A DNA stretch of 64,000 bases from Caecitellus pseudoparvulus (GCA_965644315.1 CBFFRQ010000068.1:992001-1056000); one strand, 5' to 3'. Positions 50,807 to 62,426 are shown, counted from the stretch's first letter. Notes: generated by a model not told the origin, from the letters alone. Translations and numbers: made by a program.

Positions 50807-51670
50807 ATGCGTGTGCAGGTCTCCCTGAGTGTGTGGCTGGTGGCTCTGCTGTCATTGGGATGGGCGGCCACGCCTGCACAGGGTGGCGACAGGGAGGGCT
50901 GGGTGGCAGGGCTGCCAGGGGTGGGCAGCAGCAGCTCTGAGCCTGGGAGGCCACCCATCCTTCGGCTCCTGCAGGAAGACAGCAGCAACACCACGGGATT
51001 CGGCTTCAGCGTGAATGGCTGCAAGTGCCTCACTGCCTGCGACACGAGCTTCGACTCGCTCATCCCTTGGTGCACCACGTCTGAGATTGGTGTTCTGCGC
51101 GAGGAAGTGTTGAATCCTTGTGGGCAGTTCTCCCAGCGGAGATCTTCGTACTGGGATGAATGTGTCGTGAATGTCACGTCCGTTGACCATTTGGCAGAGA
51201 CTTTTGACCGTGAGCAAAGTGCCCAGTGAAACGGCTTCGAAACGCAGCCTCAGCATGCCTCGCGCCCTCCCCCACCACCCCCACAGAGCAATGGGAGCTC
51301 ATGGTTCTGACAGCCACATCCAGTACAATGTCAGTCTTCTTCCTTGCAGGAGCCAGGGCCCTCTTCAGCATGTGCAACGTCCTGCACAAGGTGTGGTGGC
51401 TGCCGCTGTTTTTTGTCTTCTGGGGGGGTGTGCTGTCCAGCGTGTTTAGTAGTCTAACTTGTGAGTGCAGGAGGCCTAACGGCCGAGCCTGTAAAACCCT
51501 GATCACGATCCGCCTCGCTGTCGCCTTGCCCAGCCCTCATCATCGCCCAAGTGTACTTGGCCATCCCGTACGCCATTCCGCAATCCTTCGCCATAGCTTT
51601 GGGGGCGACGCAAGCGGCCGTTCTATGCTACTGGCAATTAGCACGGGGCTTTACACCAGCAAGCATGTAG
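50807..51670 (+). CDS. Signal peptide, Cys-rich ectodomain and three-helix SWEET (MtN3)-like module
   Basis: Exons 50807-51209, 51287-51460 and 51534-51670 join in phase (1, 1, stop) to 237 residues. A signal peptide (MRVQVSLSVWLVALLSLGWA) leads to a luminal domain with six Cys (C72, C74, C78, C89, C105, C119): GCKCLTACD ... IPWC ... CGQFSQRRSSYWDEC. After FDQQWELMVLTATSSTMSVF come three membrane helices containing LFSMCNVLHKVWWLPLFFVF, then AQVYLAIPYAIPQSFAIALG and TQAAVLCYW. Their spacing and the AIPYAIP motif resemble one triple-helix unit of SWEET sugar transporters, which normally have two units; a single unit would have to dimerise as in bacterial SemiSWEET. The SWEET assignment is inference. 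Alternative: two separate genes, with the first ending at the in-frame stop 51227-51229. Confidence 0.6.
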
Positions 51671-51699
51671 TGCGCCGTGTCCTGGGGGCTGCATTGGCA

Positions 51700-52701
51700 T
51701 CACTGCAAGAACAGCTCCGTGCAGATCTTCACGGTGTCCTCGGGGCAGGTGACGGTGTGCCCCTCCGTGCGCTCGGAGGAGAAGATCTCGTAGTCATTGC
51801 CGCCTTCGAAGGTCTTGTCTCCGAAGAAGTGGATGGTCTTGAACTCGCTGTCCAAGAAGCGCAGGCAGTACGTCTTGTCCCAGCCCTTGGGGAAGACGTC
51901 GAAGGAGATCTGGCCGCCGATGGAGAACTGCAGGCCATACTCCTCCCCGAACTTCTCCTGCAGGAAGGCCACCATCTTGGCGCGCACCTTGTGCTCTGCG
52001 TCGTACTCCTCGAAGGCGTTGCGCTCCTCGCGGGAGCAGTTTCGCCCGATTGGCGAGATGTTCAGCATGCCAGCGCGGAACTCCACGAATGTGCCTCTGC
52101 GCGGCCAGGCAAGCGGCGATGTGCCTGTGCGTGGGGAGGGTGCAGGGCGGGCGGCAGGTTCACTCACCGCTTGACGGGGCAGTCCACCTCAGTGGCGAGG
52201 TACAGCAGGACAGCGTTCAAGAAGGTCTTCAGCTTGTCCTCCCCCAGGAAGTCACGGAAGCTGGTACTGCCGATGGGCTGGCCGTCTTTGAAAGCCTGCA
52301 GGCCGTTCTCGGGGAAGGTGTAGTCGAACAAGTCTAGTACTGCGGCGGGTTCGGCGGGCTTGACGTGGGGGGGTTGGGTTGGGCCAGCAACACGAGTGTG
52401 CCTGCCGCACCGTCATCACCCAGCTGCTCCCTCTGCTTGACAAGGTCGCTGCCGCCCACCATGCCGATGTAGACTTTCTGTCTCAGGGTCTTCAAGAATG
52501 CAAGTGTGGCTTCATCGGCAGGCTGAGGAGGGGTAGGGCGGGGTTACTGCCGCGGGTTTTTACAGCACGACGAAGGGGCATGTCCCAGCCGCAGCAGCAA
52601 GCACGCACCTTGCGAGGGACTGTGAGAGTCCCATCTACATCGAAGAGAACAATGACGTCCTTGCTGCGCGAGTCGGGTGCCGAGGCTGCTTCGGCTGCCA
52701 T
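51700..52701 (-). CDS. PMM: Phosphomannomutase
   Basis: Converts mannose-6-phosphate to mannose-1-phosphate for GDP-mannose, N-glycan and GPI-anchor synthesis; cytosolic HAD-superfamily enzyme. Exons 52609-52701, 52411-52522, 52168-52339 and 51700-52096 (introns 71-86 nt) close to 257 residues, the usual length. The nucleophile motif is FDVDGTLT (D21, D23). Other hallmarks: [82 protein letters not shown] and [11 protein letters not shown]. Its stop is 29 bp from that of the convergent SWEET-like gene. Confidence 0.97.
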
Positions 52702-52886
52702 TGTTGCAAGGCAGCGAGCGGATTTTGGGGCCGAGGCACTTCCACGTGGTGACTGGGGCGTCGCGCACTCGTGTGTGTGGCTTTGAGGCAGATGCGATAC
52801 GCTTGCAGCTTCGAGAATGAATTGCCCCGCCAGGAAGGAGTGACTCAAGCGCCCGCGCTACTGCGCAGCCCCCAGAGGGGGCCTCC

Positions 52887-55800
52887 TCATCCCCGCAGCA
52901 AGCCCAGCAAGTCAACCTCCACTCGCAGGAAGGCGATGGTAGCAGGGTGCAGGCAGAAGCGACACATGGGGGCAGCAGCCCCCGGAGACACGCCCGCACC
53001 CAGGCGCGCAGCAAAGGACGGAGGCGGCGTTGCCAGGCGGCTATGCCCGGGCGGGGAGGCTTGCCCCTCGCCCCGTTGCCGCCGGCCCTGAGCCTCTGCC
53101 CGTGCGCCTTCAAAGGGCTTGGACAGCGCTGGGTGGGCGGGCGCCTGTTGGTGCATGACGTCTTGCAGCCACTGGCTCAGGGCTTCGCGGCGCTGGGCCA
53201 GAACAGCAGGGTCGGTGTTGAACAGCCAGCGCTTGGGGGGGAACGCATCCACGCAGGACTGGGGCAGGGGCGGTGGGTGCCAGGACGCGGCGGCTCGCAT
53301 GTCGGCGCCCCGGGAGGAGGGCACGGGCGAGGGCGATGCGTCCTGCGCCAGCAGTGCCGTGGGCGGGACGAACCACAGCCAGGAAGCGTCAGCCTCGGGG
53401 GGAGCATCCGAAGGCGGAGGGGGCCCCCCGCCACTCGCGGCACCCCCCTCAGGCTCGTACGTCCCGCCCACACGCAGGAAGGCCTGCAACAGGGCGTGGA
53501 AGTCGGAGTACCGGTGCAGCACTGTCTTGTCCAGCACTGCCACGAAGCCGTCCTCATCTGTGGCCAGCTCAGCGACAGACGACAGACGGCTGGGCCGGGA
53601 CGCAGCGGGCTGTGGCGGCGGCGAGGCGGGCGCATCACCCGAGCCCGCCCCATCCTCACCCCCAGCTGCACCCTCAACCTCTATGGGCTGGGCATCGGAG
53701 GCACAGTCACCGTCACCTGGGGCGGCAGGGGGCGGCGCAGTGGTGGATGCCCCCACCACTCGCAGCGCATTCCCCCGCACTTTGACCTGCACCCGCACGT
53801 AGTACATGCCCACGCCGTCCATCAGCTCCACTCGCGGCACGGATGCCGAGCAGGACAGGTCGGCAGCTCGCAGGCGCCGACGCAACACCGCAAGGACACC
53901 CCCCGGCAGGCGCAAGGCGCGCAGGCGACTGCCGTCTCGTCGCACGTCACACCACTCCAGCCGCAGCGCAGCATCCACCGAGCCATGCCAGGAGAACAAC
54001 GGCCCCACGCGCTCTGAAGACTTGAGCATGGCGAGGAGGGCTGTGTGAGGGGTGAGGGTCGGGGGCCCCCCTGCGCCGGTGGCGCCCTCTTCCTCGCCGT
54101 CACTGGAGTCCGCGTCCCTCGGGGAGGTGGCGCGGAGGGGGGACATGGGGGGTGCCGCATACCCATGGCTGCCCAGCACCACAGTGGACAGCGGCTTCCA
54201 ATCCCCCACGCTGCTGCCCAGTGCGTACCAGTCATCCACAGTCAGCCCTTCAGAGTCAGAGCTCCCGGCATGGGGGCGCCTGGCCTCGCCCCCCGCCCCA
54301 GTGTCCTGCCACGTGACGCCTCGGGGTCCTGAGGGGGTGCCGGTAACTTCGGGAGGGGGGGGCTGCCCTCCACCTCCCTCCTCTGGCTCTGTCGGCACTG
54401 GGGAAGTTCGCGCCGAGGACACAATGCCCTGGCGGGGGGACAAGGGACCCCGCATAGACCCATCGCAAGGCGAGGAGGAGGGGGGAGACCCTCGTGTCCC
54501 CACCTCACTCGCCCGGCGCCCAGTGCCGCCCCAGCCACGGCGCCGGTGCAGCAGCACGCTGTCATCCACAGCCGTGCCTGGGACATGCCGCCCAGCAAGA
54601 GGCATGGCAGTCCCGCGGTGGTTGGTGGCTGGGGACAGCAACACCCCCGAGATGGGCGCTGCGGCAGACTTGGCACTGCGGGGGACACGGCGATAGGCGG
54701 GAGTGGGGGACAGCATGAGGGCAGGCAGGCGGGACTTGAAGCCGCTGGGGTTGCTCTTGAAGTTGACCACCTCCACGCCGATGTGGAAGTCGAAAGGCAG
54801 CTTGGCAAAGGCGCCCTCCACCAGGGTGTCCAGGATCTCAACCTCACACGCAGGCAGGGCCGCCGCCGCCGCCAGGACTGCGTTGAAGTCGATGTTTCGC
54901 ACGGCAGGCTTCAGGTTGGTCATGAACGTGTCTTCGTCCCAGTCCAGCAGCCCCGCTGAAGCCGCCAGCTCCAACAAGATGCCAGTCATGATGCGGTAGA
55001 GGATGTTGTCTTGGGTGTGCAGGAGGGGCGGAGGGGCGGGAGCTGGAGGCGGTAGAGCCCCCTTCGCGCCGGAGCCGAGCCCCCCTGGGGAGGCCCGCCG
55101 CCACCAGCTCTGCGACGTGCCGGGTGTGGAGGGCGTGCGAGGCGGCAAGCGCATGCCTGCCGCAGTCGCAGGTGGCGTGGACACAAAGAAGGTGCTGTGG
55201 GATGCTGTGCTGGCGGAGGAGGTGGCGCTGCTGGGCGCAGGCATGGAGGCGGTGGGGCGGCGCGGGGGCGTGGCCACAGCGGCCATGGCCTTCCCCAAGC
55301 GTGGCGACAGGGGCGAGATGGGCCCATCGTCCCGCAGGCGGAAGGTGCTGTTCATGAGCATGGAGCGGCGGCGGGAGGCGGCGCGTCGGAGGGATCGGGA
55401 GGACATGGGCGTGTTTGCGGAGTGCAGGGGGGGCGGGGAGGCGGGTGGGCCTCCCGTGGGGTACACCGTGCGGGAGGCGGCCAGGAGGTCCACCACCGCC
55501 ATGACGTGGGGCAGGGGCAGCACTGTAGAGAACATGGCTGTGGCCCACTCGATGACCATCCACTTGGGGAAGCCGCTAACGCTCATTTTGGAGTTCAGGC
55601 TGGCCTCGATGCTGGACGCGAAGCGCTGCAGGTACACCCTGAAACACTCCACGAACATGTCCAGGACGGGGGACCCCGCCGCGTACAGGCCCAGCAGCCC
55701 TGACGCCACCAGCAGCCAGTGCCCGATGCAGAACGCCTGCATCTCGTCCATGCCGTGCCCCACCAACAGCGCGGCAGCCAGCAGGTTCTGCCCCTGGCAG

Positions 55801-56180
55801 TACTCTCCTGAGGTGCTGGCCACCAAGGCCCGAACGACACGCTCCAAGGCCTGCCGGTTGGCAGTGCTGTCCACATCCCCTGCCGCCGCAGCGCCGTGAG
55901 TGGCCCCACCTTGCGCTTCGGCGCTGAACTGCTGCAACGTGCGGTGCATGTCCCGCTTCAGCGTCTTCAGCACCCGTTCGTTCAGCACCTCATCTAGCGC
56001 GTCCCCGAACGCGCTCTTGCCGAACGTCTGCACCACCTGCGGCACGGCAACAGCAGCGGCGCTTGGAGGCCGTGACACTGCCGTCAAGCCTGCGTCGACG
56101 GTGGCAAAGCGAGGTGCGTCAGGGTGCGTTGGGGAGCTGCCACGACATGACGTACCTGCCCATCGAGCCTTCCACTCCAT
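52887..56180 (-). CDS. TBC Rab-GAP with C-terminal PX domain
   Basis: A 1075-residue protein: exon 1 56156-56180 (MEWKARWAG), a 66-nt stop-free intron (GTACGT...CGCAG), then one exon. The TBC domain (about 40-200) retains both catalytic fingers: the Arg finger in LKRDMHRTLQQF (IxxDxxR pattern) and the Gln finger in GEYCQGQNLLAAALL. It should therefore stimulate GTP hydrolysis on a Rab. A 200-residue Ser/Pro-rich insert splits the domain before DNILYRIMTGILLELAASAG. The middle is disordered. A PX domain at about 770-990 (YYVRVQVKVRGNALRVV, HRYSDFHALLQAFLRVG, ALSQWLQDVM) would bind phosphoinositides, placing the GAP on endosomes. TBC plus PX in this order is not a combination I know well. The start could be further upstream. 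Confidence 0.78.
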   Translation of the reverse strand: MEWKARWAGTSCRGSSPTHPDAPRFATVDAGLTAVSRPPSAAAVAVPQVVQTFGKSAFGDALDEVLNERVLKTLKRDMHRTLQQFSAEAQGGATHGAAAAGDVDSTANRQALERVVRALVASTSGEYCQGQNLLAAALLVGHGMDEMQAFCIGHWLLVASGLLGLYAAGSPVLDMFVECFRVYLQRFASSIEASLNSKMSVSGFPKWMVIEWATAMFSTVLPLPHVMAVVDLLAASRTVYPTGGPPASPPPLHSANTPMSSRSLRRAASRRRSMLMNSTFRLRDDGPISPLSPRLGKAMAAVATPPRRPTASMPAPSSATSSASTASHSTFFVSTPPATAAGMRLPPRTPSTPGTSQSWWRRASPGGLGSGAKGALPPPAPAPPPLLHTQDNILYRIMTGILLELAASAGLLDWDEDTFMTNLKPAVRNIDFNAVLAAAAALPACEVEILDTLVEGAFAKLPFDFHIGVEVVNFKSNPSGFKSRLPALMLSPTPAYRRVPRSAKSAAAPISGVLLSPATNHRGTAMPLAGRHVPGTAVDDSVLLHRRRGWGGTGRRASEVGTRGSPPSSSPCDGSMRGPLSPRQGIVSSARTSPVPTEPEEGGGGQPPPPEVTGTPSGPRGVTWQDTGAGGEARRPHAGSSDSEGLTVDDWYALGSSVGDWKPLSTVVLGSHGYAAPPMSPLRATSPRDADSSDGEEEGATGAGGPPTLTPHTALLAMLKSSERVGPLFSWHGSVDAALRLEWCDVRRDGSRLRALRLPGGVLAVLRRRLRAADLSCSASVPRVELMDGVGMYYVRVQVKVRGNALRVVGASTTAPPPAAPGDGDCASDAQPIEVEGAAGGEDGAGSGDAPASPPPQPAASRPSRLSSVAELATDEDGFVAVLDKTVLHRYSDFHALLQAFLRVGGTYEPEGGAASGGGPPPPSDAPPEADASWLWFVPPTALLAQDASPSPVPSSRGADMRAAASWHPPPLPQSCVDAFPPKRWLFNTDPAVLAQRREALSQWLQDVMHQQAPAHPALSKPFEGARAEAQGRRQRGEGQASPPGHSRLATPPPSFAARLGAGVSPGAAAPMCRFCLHPATIAFLRVEVDLLGLLRG

Positions 56181-56575
56181 GGCGAACAGCTCAGGCGGCA
56201 GGGAGGGGCCTGGGAGCCCCTGAGCACCGCGTGGGGTTGCCTTGCTGCACTGCACTTCAGTGAATCAAATTCCGCTCTCGCCACGCTCTGCGCCCACCAC
56301 TGCATGCAGCTGCGCAGGTTGCGAGCGCAGGCTAGCCATCTGTGCACAAGAGAAGACTTCGCAAGGTCTTTGACTCGTCAGGTGGGTTGTCTCCTCTCGG
56401 CCTTATTGCAGGATGGCCGAGTATCTTTGCAGTCACGCTCCAGGCACCACGCCTGCTCCTCCTCTACAGCGCGGCGGCCGTTCAAAACTGACTGTGAGGC
56501 CGAAGTTTTGTATCCTTGTTCCAAACAGCACACCATTTCGCTGCTTCTTTCCCTTCAGCACTGCGCATCGCCACC
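56181..56575. promoter_or_regulatory. Divergent promoter gap (TBC-PX / SDR)
   Basis: 395 bp between divergent starts with short open frames only. The SDR ATG is in a good translation context (CGCCACCATGGC). Confidence 0.35.
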
Positions 56576-57414
56576 ATGGCATCAGCAGCGCCAGCACAGG
56601 CTCGCCTTCGAGCCATCGTCACTGGCGCCAGCAGTGGCATCGGCCGTGCAGCTGTCGCCCTGCTGGCGAAGCAGTACAGCCTGCAGGTGTTGCTTGTGGG
56701 CAGGCAAGAGGCAGCCCTGAAAGAGGTCGCTGCCAGCGTGCAGGCTGCAGGCGGCGTTGGCGTGCCTTGTGTCTGTGACGTGGCAGACGCAGCGGCCGTC
56801 TCTGCAGCGTGGGATACCTTCCTCGCAGAGGTGGGGCCGCAGCCCGACTTCGTGCTGCTCAACGCGGGGCTAAACCGGGGTGGGACCTGTGCGGAGATAT
56901 CTGAGGCCGACTTCGACCTCGTCATGAGTGTGGTGCGTCATGCGGCAGCTGCCAGCTGCGTCACATACGCCGCAGCCGTCACAATTCTTCCCGCCCGGCC
57001 GGCGCCGCACAGAACGTCAAAGGTGTGTGGTCTTGGCTGCCTCACATAGTCCCTGCCATGACAGCGGCAAAGGCGGGGCAGATCGTCGTCACTTCCAGCG
57101 TGCTGGGCATGCAAACCATGCCCGGCTATGGCGCGTACTGCGCCTCAAAGTTCGCAGTACAGGGGCTCATTGGGGCCCTGCGCGGGGAACTGGATGGCAC
57201 GGGCGTGAAGGCTGCCACGGTGAACCCCGCTGCAGTCGCCACGCCGTGGTGGAGCGAGCCAGAGAGGGGCGGCAAGTCCGGCGCTGTCCCGGACTTCCCC
57301 AAGCTGACGCCAGAGGATGTGGCAGAGGCCATCGTGAGCATCCTGCGACAGGCACCGACCTGTGACATCGACCACGTCATTCTGAAGCCGGGCGTCCCCG
57401 CAAAGGACGCTTGA
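56576..57414 (+). CDS. Short-chain dehydrogenase/reductase
   Basis: Classical SDR, NAD(P)H-dependent, 252 residues from exons 56576-56932 and 57013-57414. The cofactor motif is VTGASSGIG (residues 15-23) followed by LLVGRQEA, with an Arg after the second strand that favours NADPH. The structural motif is VLLNAGLN, the catalytic Ser is in VVTSSVLG, and the YxxxK pair is Y161/K165 in YGAYCASKFAVQG. The intron (80 nt, GTGCGT...GCACAG) sits before NVKGVW, inside the helix that carries the conserved Asn. Overall it resembles the bacterial and plant 3-oxoacyl reductase/YdfG-like group. The substrate is unknown. No targeting peptide is evident. Confidence 0.92.
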
Positions 57415-57610
57415 GGCGATGTGCCCTTGACGTGATGGGCCCGCCGCAGCAATGGCCGCGACGCGGCACTTCAAATCAATGCACGGGCGACCCTCACTTG
57501 CAGGGCGTTGCCGCGCCCCACATGTGCTCTTCGCCCTGTCTTCTGGCGGTTTCCAAGAGCAACTGTAAGGGGGTGCAAGTGGTGCATGAGCAATCTGCAC
57601 AGCACCAGGC

Positions 57611-60600
57611 ATGGCGGCTGGCACCAGCACCGATGGCTCGACAGCGGTGCTAAGCATGGGAGGACACGAAGTGACTGTGACAGTGCAGGACATCATCGGG
57701 GACGATGGCACTGTTGCAGAGTTCGCGCAGTTTCTGGAGGCGGAGGAGGTGCCGCTGCAGATGTGGTGGCAGGCGGGGGTGAGTTTTGCTGCAGTGCTCA
57801 GACGTCCGCAGGCCAAGTTGGCGCTGGCTGAGCGGCACCCTTGTGCGCCTCACGCTCCTCGCGCAGATGCTCTTGTACCGCACGAAGAAGTACGCAGAGA
57901 TGCAGGCGTTGTTTGATCATGCAAGCTGTGAGTCCGGCCCACTGCGCAAGCTGCAGCGAGCCTGGCTCAAAGTCCGCACTCCGCCCACCCGCCTCCCAAC
58001 CACCCCCGCAGCCCTGGCCAGCAGGCCAGCCTTCAGCTCCCCAGAGCAGATGAAAGTTCTTCAGCAAATGTCTCTCGCTGCTGGCACGTCCATGCTGGCC
58101 CAGGCGCTGAGCCTCCCCAAGCAGGACCTGGCCAAGCCCTCCACTATGGAGCAGGTGCAGCGAGCCTCCACCGCACTGAGCCGCGCGCAGGCAACTGCGA
58201 CTGAGCACATCGACTCATGGGGCAACTTTATGACGGAGGTGTCTTCCGGTCTGTTGTACATGACGCAGGCCCTCGCAGCTGGCGTGCAGGCGGCTTCTGG
58301 CTCCACCGGCAACCGCCCTGTCACCATGCTCAAGGAGGCTGGCCGCCGCTTTGCTGCCGCACAGTCTGCATTTCGTGTGGCATACCCTCATGGATCCCCC
58401 ACAGCAGCATTGTTGGGCTCGGGTGTCATTGCGCTGGCTTTGAACAAGCCGGAGGAAGCCTTCACCGAGTTCCGCACAGCGCTGCAGGAGAACCCCTCTG
58501 GCGCCGGCGCCTCAGCTCGCCTCGGCCTGGGTTACGCCCTGTATGCTCTAGGTCACCAACAGGAAGCATACACAGCGTTTAGGGCTGCCTTGGACTTGGA
58601 CATGGACAACGCAGACGCCATTTGTGGCATGGCCCTGCACCTGGCTGCCTCCAAGTCCCTGGCTGGGGAAGACGGCGGCAAGAGCCGCCAGGAGCTGGAG
58701 GCAGAGCGCCTCGGGCAGGTGTACAGCCTCCTGCAGGAAGCTCGTGCCAAGAGCCCCCACAATGCCCAAGTGCTGAACCAACTCAGCCGGGTGGCCTTCA
58801 TTCGGTGGGTGCCGCTCACGGGCCTGAGCGGCGAGGCGCTCACCGCCTCCGCTGGGAGCTACGCGACGTACATCACCATGTCACAGCCCAGCGCCGAGCG
58901 CTTGCATGGGGGCATGGTGCTGCGCCTGTCTGGCCAGGACGCGTCAGGCAAGCGCGTGGCGGCGCTCGTCACGCTGCGGGCGGGGGACCCTGTGCTGGGC
59001 CTGGACCCCTCAGGCGCCCAGCGCGTCGCCATCGCGGGGCACATCGGTCCAGCCCCCCTCGAGGGCGCGGCTGTGACATGGCGCAACCTGCAAGATTCCC
59101 TCACTTTCGCCAAGCTGGCCGTGGGGCAGACCACTAATCGGCGCCTGCAAGCAGAGAGCCACATGCTCATCGGGCGGGCCTGTCACGCGTTGGGCCGCCG
59201 GTCTGACGCCATGGCCGCCTACAAAACTTGCTTGGACCTGAGTCGTAAGACTCCTGGCGGCGAGATTTCTGTGGCACTGGTGGGACTGGCCCGCATGGGC
59301 ATGCTGGGGCATGCAGAAGCTGCCAACCAGGCCAAGCAGCAGTTAGAACTACTGGAGCGTCGAGACCGCAACGCGGAGGTCCTGAAGTTGCTGGGCTACA
59401 TGAACCTGCTCAAGGCTGAGGCGCTGTCGCAGCAAATGTCCAAGGCTGGCAGCTTGTCCAAGGAGGAGCGCAGCAAACTCATGGCCAGTGCGGCGGCTTC
59501 CCGCCAGAAGGCGCTGCAGCGCCTGGGTGATGCTGCCGAGATGGCTTCCCACGACCACGAGGCGTGGCTGTTGCTGGCGCGGTGCAACCAAGGCATCCTC
59601 ACCGAGGCTGCTCGCACGCGGGCCTTGAAGGCCTACCGCAAGGCAGCCCGCGGCGTGCTGCGGCACAACGCCGCCCCGCCCACCGCCCTGTGCAACAACT
59701 GGGCGGTGCTGGAGCTTCGTGCGGGCAACTGGGCCAACGCGGAAAGGCTGCTGAAAATGGGCCTAATGCCGCTGTTGCACAGCCTGCTGCCGCCTGGCGC
59801 AGCGCCAGAGGTGGCTGAGTCCGCCGAGCACAAACAGAGAGTGCTGTACAGCCCCAGTGGCGTGTCCCTGGCTTTCAACTTGGCCGTGCTGCGGGAGGGG
59901 CAGGGCGACCGCCGCAGCGCGCACGACATGCTGCGCAACATCCTGTCCTCCATCCCCACCTACGTTGACGCGGCAGTGCGCCTGGCGCGCTTGCGACGGG
60001 ACGATGGCGACGTCGACGGCGCGAAAGAGTGGCTGCACCGTGTCCTGCTCATGACGGACAAAGGCGTCAAGTGGACAGACGTGGCGGAGGCAGTGCCCGT
60101 GACAGACGTGCCACGCATCGTCCCAGCAGGGGAGCCAGGCGCACAGGCGGGTGCACCACCCCTGGAGCACTTTGCCGCGCCTGCCCGACGCAGGGCCGAG
60201 GCCCGCGCCGCCGCACTGTGCCTGCTGGCAGCACTGGCGGAGGAGGAGGGAGACACCGCCACCGCATTGGCCAGGTACAAGCAGGCTGAGGAGGCGACTG
60301 GAGCCGGTAACTTTGACCCATACGTCGCCGTGGCCAAGGTGAACCTGAAGCTGGCCAGCGTGCACAAGCGAGATGCAGCCGAAGCCAGCAGCAAGGACCG
60401 CGCGTCAGTTGAGGCAGAGCACCTTGTGTGGCCAGAGCGGGCTGACACGCTCTCTGACATCGTGCGCCAGCTGAAGCACGAGCTATCCCTGCACCCCGGC
60501 AACCTCATGGCTGCCAACGGACTCGGCGTGGCGCTGGCAGAGCAGGGCCGGCTGCAACTTGCGCAAACTGTCTTCTCCAACGTCTGGGAGGTGTCGCAGG

Positions 60601-62414
60601 ACATCGGCTGTGTCGCCGTGAACCGTGGCATCATCCAGCAGGCCATGGGCAACCACGCAGCTGCGCAGCAGCAGTTCAAGTATGCCCTGTCGAAGTTTTA
60701 CGGCTCGCTTAACATGGACGAAGAACTGCGAGCAATGGCTGAAAGCGATTTGACGTTGGACCTGGAGGTGGTGCAGCCAGAGCGATACCCGACCGTGGAG
60801 GCCATGGTGGAGGCGGTGTCAAACAACACCGCAAAAGACATGCAGGAGCTGCCCCGCGCGCTGGGGGAGGCGGCAGTGTCTGACACGCGCGCCCTGACGC
60901 GGGCCACGCCGGCCGCCACCCAGGCAGTGCTCATGGCTCTTGCCAGGTCCCTGCACACCTCTGGCAAGTTCGAGGAGTCGGCGCGCACTCTACGCATTGC
61001 ATTGGAGCTGTCCCCCATGGACCCCCGCCTGTGGTTCAACCTGGGCTTCACCTACGGTGAGTACGCGGCTGCGTCGTTCAAGCGCGTATCTGACCAAGCC
61101 GCTGACAGCAGCGTGAGCCTGTCTGACATGAAGGCGGCCATGCGTCGTCTACGCAAGTGCTTGCACATCATGAAGTGGCTGGCCCGCGTGGTGGACGGCG
61201 TGCGCGCTCACGCAGAGGCATCATGGCGGCAGCAGAGCGGCAAGGCCACTGATGCTGACATGGACGAGCACGACCACTCTGCCTTGCAGCGCGTGCTGCA
61301 AGCATCGGTGGACGTGTCTACATTAGGTGTCGCGGTGACGTCGCTGAACCTGTACATCCAGCACTCCGAGAAGAACCTGGAAGCCGCAGCACCCGTCTTG
61401 GACGCCATCGAGCGAGCCGATGCCGTGAAGGAGGCAGAGGCGGCGGAGCGCGTTGCTGCAGCTGCCCGCCGGGAGGCCCAGCGCAAGCGTGAGGCAGAGG
61501 CAAAGGCAGCTGAAGCAGAGCGCGAGAGGCAGGAGGCGCAGGCTGCTGCAGCCCTGCTTGCTGCAACAGCTGAGGCCAAGCGCAAGCAAGACTTGGCGAG
61601 GGAGGCTGCCTCGGCAACCGCTGCAGTGAACCGAAAGAAGGTGGGGAAGGCAGCAGGGGCGATGCGGGCGCGAGATCGGGCTGCGCTGGGGAAGGATTCC
61701 TGGCGGGCGGAGGTATTCGACACGTTGCCGGAGTACGACTCTGAGGATGAGGCCCTCCTGCTCTCACGGGGTGTGACTGGGGGCACCGATGCAGCAGGGC
61801 TGTTACAAGGCCCGGCAGCAGCCGTGTACGCTGGCGACGAGACTGCAGCCAAAGCTGTGCTTTCTGCAGAGGGGGAAGTGGACGTGGACCCCGCGCCCAT
61901 CACTTCGGATGCGATAGATGCCCTGTTCGTCTTTGATGGCTTTGATTTGCTGGAGCTGGCTGGTGGGCACCTGTTGGCTACGGATGTTGGCGGGAGGGCT
62001 GCGACCGGCATGGCTGAGGGCGAGTTCGGGGGACATGGAAGCGACGATGAGGGGGATGTCGAGGCGCTGTTTGGAACAGATGACGAAGATGACGACGATG
62101 TAACCCAGACCGCGTCAGGAGCGGGAGCGGGCGGTCAGCCAAGCCTGCAGCGGATGGACTCGGCGGCGACACAACCAGAGACCCCTGCTGAAACTCAGGC
62201 AGAAACCCAGGCAGAAACCCAGGCAGAAACTCAAGCCGAAGCCTTGGCAGAAACTCAAGCCGAAACTCAAGCTGAAACCCAGGCAGATACTCAAGCTGAA
62301 ACCCAGCCGACAGTGGGCGGGCACAAGCGCCCGAACGTGGTGGAGTCAGACAGCGACTCCGGCAGCGAAGCTGCCTCCAGCAGCAAGCGGGCCCGAAAAG
62401 AAGAAAGCATGTGA
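57611..62414 (+). CDS. CTR9: CTR9, Paf1 complex TPR subunit
   Basis: Scaffold of the Paf1 complex, which travels with RNA polymerase II and promotes histone ubiquitination and elongation. Exons 57611-57778, 57867-57927 and 58012-62414 give 1543 residues, longer than the roughly 1,170 of animal CTR9. The second intron (57928-58011, 84 nt) is stop-free. The TPR array covers about 85-1130: AALLGSGVIALALNKPEEAF, ARLGLGYALYALGHQQEAYT, CNNWAVLELRAGNWANAERL, SLAFNLAVLREGQGDRRSAH, MAANGLGVALAEQGRLQLAQ and RLWFNLGFTYGEYAAASFKR. Then follow a Lys/Glu/Ala coiled coil (VAAAARREAQRKREAEAKAA) and an acidic tail with AETQ tetrapeptide repeats, ending in a basic KRARKEES. Acidic coiled-coil tails are typical of CTR9. 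Insertions between TPRs account for the extra length. Confidence 0.92.
62187..62306 (+). repeat. 12-bp coding tandem repeat (AETQ)
   Basis: Ten units of 12 bp near the 3' end of CTR9 encode Ala-Glu-Thr-Gln with minor variants (AEAL, ADTQ). Wobble positions vary between units, so the repeat is not freshly duplicated. It forms a flexible acidic linker. Confidence 0.9.
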
Positions 62415-62426
62415 AGATCAATGCAC

